Shown here: positions 57,643 through 64,000 of the stretch, piece after piece
Layout: every line of letters begins with the position of its first letter
Numbering within the stretch: position 1 is the first letter of the stretch
From: Zingiber officinale
Taxonomy: Eukaryota; Streptophyta; Magnoliopsida; Zingiberales; Zingiberaceae
DNA: 64,000 nt
NCBI RefSeq assembly: GCF_018446385.1
Contig: NW_024589874.1
Location: 62,001 to 126,000 of the forward strand
Reading direction: 5' to 3'
Position numbers and translations under genes: made by a program
The notes under the pieces: generated by a model
Told to the model about the DNA's origin: nothing
Seen by the model: the letters and a program-made list of their open reading frames with translations, nothing else
Databases searched by the model: none

Positions 57643-58837
57643 GTGACGCTCTCTCAAGAGGAACTTGACGCGCTTGTGCAGGCGCGAGCGACCAAGATGA
57701 TAAAGCAGCAACAGAAGGCGCTAGCCGAGCGGCTGGCAGAACAAGCAACTTCAGCATCTGGAGGCCGAGCAGCGCACGAGGACCGTCCGGAACAGCTCTC
57801 CAAATGGGGTCAAAACAAAGGTCCAATCGGTACGCAAGTAGAGGGCCGCCCACGCCGATCTCATTCCACCGGGCATTGTTCCAGACACCCTCTGAGATCG
57901 CGCAAGCAAATCGAGACTGGTCTTCCTCAGACGAAGCCCCCGCTCGGGATGCAAGAAAGGGCAAAGCGCCCCGAGCTGACTCATCACACAAGCGAATCAA
58001 CCGTCAATTCTACGAAGCAATTCTGCAGGACCCTCTGCCAAGGCACTACGCACCCTTGGCGATCGGCGAGTACAACGGATCGACAGACCCAGACGACCAC
58101 CTCGGCAAGTTCGACAATGCGGCAACCCTTTATCAGTACACGGATGGAGTTAAGTACCGAGTCTTCCTCACTACTTTATCCGGCTCCGCACAACGCTGGT
58201 TTCGAAGGTTGCTGGATGGGTCGATTCAAAGCTTCAAGAACTTTAGGACGACCTTCCTCCACCACTTCGCGAGCAGCAGGCGCTATCAAAAGACCAGCGT
58301 CAGTTTGTTTTCTATGAAGCAAGGGCCGAGAGAGACTCTTCGGACATACATTCAACACTTTAACCAGGCAGCCATGGACATCCTCATGGTCTCGTCCAAA
58401 ACAATGATGCACGCCTTCACCCAAGGGCTCATCGACGGGGACTTCTTCCATTCTCTCATCAGGAAGCCGCCCCGCGATTACGACCATATGCTAAAGAAGG
58501 TCAGCGAGTATATCAACATGGAGGAAGCTCAGGCGGCCCGAAGGAAAAAAGCGCCATCAGAATCGGCTGCCATGCCGATCGGAGACCAACAATCAGCCAT
58601 CAGCCTCCAAGAGGGCCCCGAGCCGATATGGCACGCCCAAAGCAGGAAGCAAGGCCACACGTCGTCCAGCACGTGGCGGCCGAAAGACCAAGGCCCAAGG
58701 GAAAGGTATGGACTCCTATGTTCTGTACCATCCATCAATCCGCCAACCACAACACACGAGACTGCCACGGAGTCCCCGCAGTCGCTCAGCTGACTCCCAA
58801 GAGTTATCGCCGCCAATTGCCTTCCCCCGAACTGTGA
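57643..58837 (+). pseudogene. gypsy gag, block B
   Basis: Starts near 57643 with TLSQEELDALVQARATKM (the block A ATG is ACA-GTG here). A frameshift near 57840 moves to the frame with IGEYNGSTDPDDHLGKFDNA and QRWFRRLLDGSIQSFKNF, which is open through EYINMEEAQAARRK. A second frameshift near 58570 (one base lost relative to block A) leads into the C-terminal CTIHQSANHNTRDC region ending PSPEL. The core gag domain is better kept than in block A. Confidence 0.87.
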
Positions 58838-59147
58838 TATAGGTGGCCGAGCACCGAACGGCGAGTGGAGATCAGGCGGTCAACCGAGCGGCGGCATCAA
58901 CATGAAGACGACCGCGCCCCAGCTTCGCGTGGACAAGTCGGGCACTCCGCTCAGGAGGAGGAGAACAGAAACATTGTCGCTCGGGGAGAGATCAACATCA
59001 TCGCTGGTGGGCCGACCAGCGGTGACTCCAACCGAGCGTGCAAGACATACGCGCGGCGTCTGGAAATCCACGCGGTAGGCTGCAGCCAAGAAAGGGCGAG
59101 CGGACCAGAGATCCGCTTCGGTCCCAGAGATTTAGAGGGAATCTAAG

Positions 59148-59677
59148 TACCGCATGACGACGCCCTCATCATCCGAGCAGTAATTGCTAACTACACAATC
59201 CACCACATATTTATCGATACAAGGAGTTCAGTCAGCATCATCTTTAGGAAGGCATTCGACCAACTCCAGATAGACCAGACCAAGCTGCTGCCGATGACGA
59301 ATCCATTGTACGGGTTTACAGGTAATGAGGTCCAGCCGATCAGCCAGATAAAGCTGGCCATATCCCTCGGAGAAGAGCCGCTCCGAAGAACAAAGACGAC
59401 TACCTTAATCGTTGTAGACACCCCGTCCGCTTACAACGACATATTGGGTTGACTAGCCATTAATTAGTTCCGAGCAGTTGTCTCAACATTTTGCCAGAAA
59501 ATTAAATTCCCGGTTGAAGATCGAGTCGGAGAAGTCAAAGGGAATCAACTGGCTGCTCGGCGCTACTACGTCGAGACGGTAAAGGCGGAGTCTAAGTCCG
59601 CCCGAAAGGCCCCTTAGATCGAGGTAAACACTATAACCGAGAAACCCCCTACCTTAGTTTATGAAGAAAAGGAGGAA
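59148..59677 (+). pseudogene. gypsy protease region, block B
   Basis: The active site reads IDTRSS, having lost the catalytic Gly. A TGA shared with block A follows DILG at 59450, with a further stop near 59464. The linker FCQKIKFPVEDRVGEVKGNQ is kept. Confidence 0.78.
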
Positions 59678-61140
59678 GTGCAGATACATCCTGGCCGACC
59701 AGATGCGACGACTTTCATAGCATCTGATCTGGGAGCCGACCAAAAAGTCGAGCTAATCAGCTGCCTCCAACAGAACCATGATGTCTTCGCGTGGTCAACA
59801 CACGAGCTGCCCGGCATCTCCCCTAGCGTTGCGCAGCATGAGCTTCATGTTCGATCAGATGCTTGGCCAGTAAAGCAAAGAAAGAGAGATTTCAACGCCG
59901 AGCAGAATCAGATTATCCGGGTGGAGGTCGAGAAGCTGTTGGAAGCCGGCCACATACGGGAGGTCCATTTCCTGAGCTGGCTAGCGAACATAGTACTCGT
60001 CTCCAAGCCGAACAACAAGTGGAGTGTCTGCATCGACTTTTGGGACCTGAACAGATCATGCCCGAAGGACTTCTATCACCTACTCAGAATCGATCAGATG
60101 GTAGACTCGACCGCTGGGTGCTAACTGATATGCATGCTGGATGCATACCAAGGATACCATCAGGTGCCACTCGCCCGGGAATATCAGGAGAAGGTGAGCT
60201 TCATCACGGCGGATGGCACCTATTACTACAATGTAATGTCGTTCGACTTAAAGAATGTCGGGGCCACGTACCAACGGCTCATGAACAAAGTCTTTCGGAA
60301 GCAGATTGGACTGAATATGGAGGTATACATCGATGATATACTTATTAAATCCCTCCGAGCTACTGACCTCTACACAGACATCAAAGAAACCTGCCGAACA
60401 CTCTGAGTGTACAGGATCAAGCTGAACTTGGGCAAGTTTTTGTTTGGCACGAAGAGCAGGAAATTTTTGTGCTATATAGTTACCGAGCAGGGTATCGAGG
60501 CGAACCCTAGCAAAGTAAAAGCACTGCAAGATATGCCACCTCCAAGGAATTTGAAGGAAGTTCAGTGCCTCACCATCGGATAACGGCCTTATCCCGATTC
60601 ATCTCCAAGACGGTTGACCGGAGTCTACCTTTCTTCAAGATCTTGCGCCGAGCCATCAAGTTCTAGTGGGACGAGGAGTGCGATCGAGCGTTCGAAGAGC
60701 TCAAAGCCTATCTCAATTCACTACCGGTACTAGCCAAGACAGTCGTCAGAGAGTCTCTCAAGATCTATCTGTCTTCGATTGAGCATGCAGTCAGCTTGGC
60801 CCTTGTAAGGTCGAATGGCGAGGAGCAACCGGTGTATTTCTTGAGCCATATTTTAAAAGATGCCAAATCTCACTATATATACTGGTCTCGAGAAAGTTTC
60901 TTTCACACTGGTACTCGCCGCTAGGAGGCTTCGCCTGTACTTCCTCATGCACACGATCATTGTAATGACCAACAATCCCCTGGGGAGAGTCCTCCTCAAT
61001 CCAGAAGCATCAGGGCGGCTAATCAAGTGGACGACGGAGCTCAGCGAATTCGACATCCAGTATCAGCTCCGAACGACCATTAAGGCACAGTCCTTGGCAG
61101 ACTATGTTACTGAGGTGCAGACTCCCGAACTAGAGGTAAC
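59678..61140 (+). pseudogene. gypsy reverse transcriptase and first RNase H, block B
   Basis: RT motifs: WSTHELPGISPSVAQHEL, NNKWSVCIDFWDLN, LDAYQGYHQV and a YIDD box near 60325. Stops at about 60121 (block A has Glu) and 60404 (block A has Arg), a base lost near 60573, and further breaks near 60664 and 60875 interrupt it. The RNase H end has ARRLRLYFLMHTIIVMT and SGRLIKWTTELSEFDIQ, the latter in frame here but frameshifted in block A. Confidence 0.88.
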
Positions 61141-61726
61141 TTGGAAGATATACGTGGGCGGATCATCCACTCGGCAGGGAAGTGGAGTTGGGTGCTACTA
61201 ATCTCCCCCCCCAAGAAGAACGAATGCATTTGTCCGTTCGGTTGGACTACCAGGCAACCAACAACGAAGCTGAGTACGCGGCACTCATAGCCAGCCTGCA
61301 GGTCACCTGGCACGTCGGTGCTATCAAGGTTTTGATTCACTCAAATTCCCAGCTGGCCGCACAACAACTTACTAGGCATTCGAGATCAACAACTTGAGGC
61401 TCAGACTTTACGCCGAGGCCTTTGAGAAATTGAAGGCTGACTTCTGGGAGGTAGTTATACAGAAGATACCCCGGGCGAAAAGCCAAACGGCGGATGAGCT
61501 GGCAAAACTTGCCAGCTCCATATCGTCGGTCGTCGTCCAGCAGCCGATCGAGCAGGTCTCCCTGGTGGCACACATCGACCGAATGGAGGGGCTCACCTTC
61601 CTGAGTGACTGGAGGACTTCGCTGAAAGAGTTTCTGCAATTCGGAGCGACGCCTCCCGACCGGGAAGAGGCCCATCGACTGAGAAGAAGGGCGAGTCGAT
61701 TCACGTTGATCGGAGATCAGCTATAA
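61141..61726 (+). pseudogene. Second RNase H (Tat-type) and linker, block B
   Basis: Reads IYVGGSSTRQGSGVG, then, after a frameshift near 61192, NNEAEYAALIASLQV and VLIHSNSQLAAQQ; the third catalytic Asp (SDSQL) is Asn here. A deletion near 61374 shifts the frame again before RLRLYAEAFEKLKADF. As in block A the first Asp is Gly. Confidence 0.8.
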
Positions 61727-61734
61727 AAGAAAGC

Positions 61735-62818
61735 TTTCTCCCGACCGCTGCTCAAGTGCATCGAACTGAAGAACAACGACTACACACTCCAAGAAGTGCA
61801 CAAAGGGTCATGTGGAGGGCATCCGGGTGGCCGTTCACTAACACGGAAGATTATGTTGGCAGGATACTTTTGGTTGACTCTCCAGGAAGATGCCGCTCGA
61901 AAAGTGGCAACTTGTCTATCCTGCCAAAGGTACCATAACTCTTCTCACCGGCCTACGGAAGAGATGAAGTCGTCCATGGTGTCCTGCCCGTTCGACCAGT
62001 GGGGAATGGACAACGTAGGACCGTTCCCAATGGTGATCGGACAATGAAAATTCTTGCTTGTGGCAGTCTACTACTTCTCCAAGTGGGTCGAGGCCGAGCC
62101 GTTGGCAAGGATAACAGAGTAGATGGTCAAAAACTTCATTTGGCAGCACATCATCTGTCGGTTCAGCATCCCGCATCGGCTCGTCTCGAACAACGGAAGG
62201 CAGTTCATTGGTCAACAATTTAGAGAATGGTGCAAAGGGTACGACATCCATTTGGCCTTCACCTTCGTAGCATACCCCCAGAGCAACGGACAAGCGAAAG
62301 TCGCCAATCAGGAGATCTTAAGGATCCTTCGAGTTCGGCTCGACCATATAGGAGGCAGCTAGGTGGACGAGCTCCCGGGAGTCCTATGGACGATTCGCAC
62401 GACTCCAAAGGAGGGAACAGGAGTAACCCCGTTCCACTTGGTGTATGGAGGAGAAGCAGTCGTCCCGGTCGAGGCGGGGGTGGAGTCCGATCGGGTGCAG
62501 CGATACGATGAGGACAATGCCGAGCGGAGACAGCTGGCGTTGGACTTGGTGGACGAAGCATGCGCCAGGGCTGCCGTACGGCTGACATCCTACCGACAAA
62601 GGATGCATCAGAACTATAATCGATGAGTGATACCTCGATCCTTTCTAGTAGGCGATCTAGTATGGAAGAAGGTGAAGTCGGTCGGTGACGTCACCAAGCT
62701 GGAGGCTCCCTGGGCCGGACCTTTCAAAGTCGTGGAGAAGCTCCGCTTGGGCACTTATTACCTGGAGGACGAGGACGGGCAGCGGCTCGAACGCCTTTGG
62801 AGCGCGAACCATCTCTAG
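61735..62818 (+). pseudogene. gypsy integrase, block B
   Basis: HHCC region HKGSCGGHPGG...CLSCQRYHN is nearly intact near 61796-61935. The core MDNVGPFP, LVSNNGRQF (Asp replaced by Asn) and GQAKVANQEILR (Glu replaced by Lys) shows loss of two catalytic residues. Stops near 62045 and 62120 break it. The C-terminal domain GDLVWKKVKSVGDV...WAGPFKVVEKL ends at 62818. Confidence 0.86.
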
Positions 62819-62954
62819 CCGTACCGAGCTGGCTGAAAGGTGTGCTGATGTAATCGATGTCGTGTCTCCTATGTTCTTGTCCCTTTCAAATTGCAGTATT
62901 GAATCAAAGGCAAAGGTTATCAAAATTATTGCCGAACGGCAAGCTTAAAGCCGA

Positions 62955-63240
62955 ACACCGTCGAGCGGCAACGTTAAACCCCAGGGTCGGAGCGGCGACC
63001 ATAAATACCCCGCGCTGAAGACCATCGAGCGGTGACGTTAAACCCCAGGGTCGGAGCGGCGACCATAAATACCCCACGCTGAAGACTATCGAGGGGCGAC
63101 GCTAAACCCCAAGGTCGGAGCGGCGACCATAAATGCCTCGCGCTGAAGACCGTCGAGCGGCGATATTAAACCCCAGGGTCAGAGCGGTGACCATAAATAC
63201 CCCGCGCTGAAGACCGTCGAGCGGCGACATTAAACCCCAT
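62955..63240 (+). repeat. 64-bp tandem repeat, about 4.5 copies, block B
   Basis: Same unit as 35511-35795. Block B keeps about 50 bp after the array (CATAACCATAAACCTGAG...) that block A has lost. Confidence 0.92.
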
Positions 63241-63522
63241 GGTCGTCCATAACCATAAACCTGAGTAAAATGGCAACTCTGTGCTCATGAACAAAAGGAG
63301 AGCGTGTGTAAAATCGAAGCTTGAACGGTTGTCCAAAGGACAGGAGATAACGAATATGACAGGGAACGAGATTCGAGTAGGCGATCCGCCCAGGCTTATA
63401 GAGTCAACTAAGGGCAAGGGACATATGAAAAAACAAAAAGTAACTCCATTAACTAGTATAAATCCCTGTCGAGCGGCAGGCATACATACGAGACATCAAA
63501 ATTTTTTTTACAATACCACTCC

Positions 63523-64000
63523 TCACTCCAAGTAATCGAAGATCTCGTCAGGAATGGTGGAGAGGAGCTCGACACGGTCCAAAATCGGAATGGCTGTGGC
63601 TTCGGGAAGGTGACCCTTTGCTTTCAAGTAGGTAACCGTGGCATCGATGGCCAGCTCAAAGGCACTGACAAGTCGTTCGCACGTCTTCTTGACAAATTGT
63701 TCCGAACGGATGTAGTTTTGCCTAATTACAGCAAAACGGCTCGGCTCAGCGTCCTGGAATTCCTTAAAGGCGAGACGGGAGGCCTCGAGCATGTCTTGGA
63801 AGGTCTTCAAGTCCTCTCGAAGAACAACGGCCTCCGCCGAGCGCCCTTTTGCTTGGCGTCCAACAGACTCATCAGCTCCTTAACCTTTTGATCCAAAGCT
63901 CGGGCCTCCATCTTCTTCGCCTCTAGGTCGGCGACGACCCTGTTCTTGCTAGTGGTGGCCAGATCGATCTTATGGTCATACGACTTGACCTGGGTCTCGA
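63523..64000 (-). pseudogene. Antisense gene of the Tat gypsy element, last exon, partial (block B)
   Basis: The frame 63810-63523 encodes KTFQDMLEASRLAFKEFQDA through VKKTCERLVSAFELAIDA and ends EIFDYLE, as in block A. A one-base change near 63840 (CGAGCGCCC) shifts the upstream frame, and the gene continues beyond the window. Conservation of the C-terminal 95 residues in both copies is good. Confidence 0.68.

Larger units (their letters stand above)
42854..64000 (+). repeat. Segmental duplication, block B
   Basis: Collinear with block A from GTTGCGCCCAAC onward and continuing past the window. Differences: about 14 kb of element D and its surroundings deleted at 50933, a CACTA insertion at 44695-49960, and a duplicated GGGCACCC-type motif at about 43611-43690. 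Sequence left of 42854 is unlike that left of 6571. Confidence 0.9.
57643..64000 (+). mobile_element. Ty3/gypsy retrotransposon, Tat lineage, block B, degenerate
   Basis: Second copy of the 30198-37974 element with the same order. It shares the TGA after DILG (59450-59452) and the integrase Asp-to-Asn change (62189-62191) with block A, so the element was already dead when duplicated. Other stops are private to each copy. It continues past the window end. Confidence 0.88.

Noticed and set aside
42854-64000. Block B as independent insertions of the same element families
   Set aside because: Too many unrelated landmarks share order, spacing and private mutations (for example the shared TGA at 32010 and 59450), so duplication is required.

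Overview
The window is plant nuclear DNA, most likely from a monocot with a large, repeat-rich genome (inferred, not proven). It holds nested LTR retrotransposons, tRNA-derived SINEs and a CACTA transposon. The one clearly intact host gene is a germin-like protein (GLP) on the minus strand at 38274-39047. The species cannot be fixed from the sequence alone.

Layout. 1-6516: the 5' half of an Angela-type Ty1/copia element on the minus strand (RT, integrase, protease, gag, primer-binding site, 2.4-kb LTR). It is decayed and runs off the left edge. 6571 to about 36510 (block A) is repeated at 42854-64000 (block B). Both blocks carry the same unrelated repeats in the same order: an unrecognised 340-bp segment, a SIRE/Maximus-like copia LTR broken by a second LTR, the copia primer-binding site and a short gag, a 134-141-bp tandem repeat, a SINE, a copia 3' end, and a Tat-lineage Ty3/gypsy element with an antisense gene. 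This is a segmental duplication, not repeated independent insertion. In block A the SIRE-like LTR holds a 15.8-kb non-autonomous element ('D', minus strand), and D's reading frame is split by a 9.07-kb relative ('E', plus strand) with a perfect GTGGG target duplication. In block B only the left LTR of D survives, and a 5.27-kb CACTA element sits in it.

The CACTA element (44695-49960) has near-identical inverted ends, a perfect 3-bp target duplication and subterminal repeats. Inside it are exon-intron fragments of three host genes: a UAP56-type DEAD-box RNA helicase, monogalactosyldiacylglycerol synthase and the C-terminus of a class XI myosin. It looks like a gene-capturing (Pack-type) CACTA.

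Between the blocks (38-42.8 kb) lie the GLP gene, a SINE rearranged around a CACTA end, further CACTA-like ends and a solo SIRE-like LTR. If the duplicated unit extends to 42853, a second GLP copy should lie just right of the window.

The best candidates for something undescribed are: the D/E pair of non-autonomous elements, which share a reading frame and a doubled polypurine module; the three-gene CACTA; and the duplicated block carrying the GLP gene.
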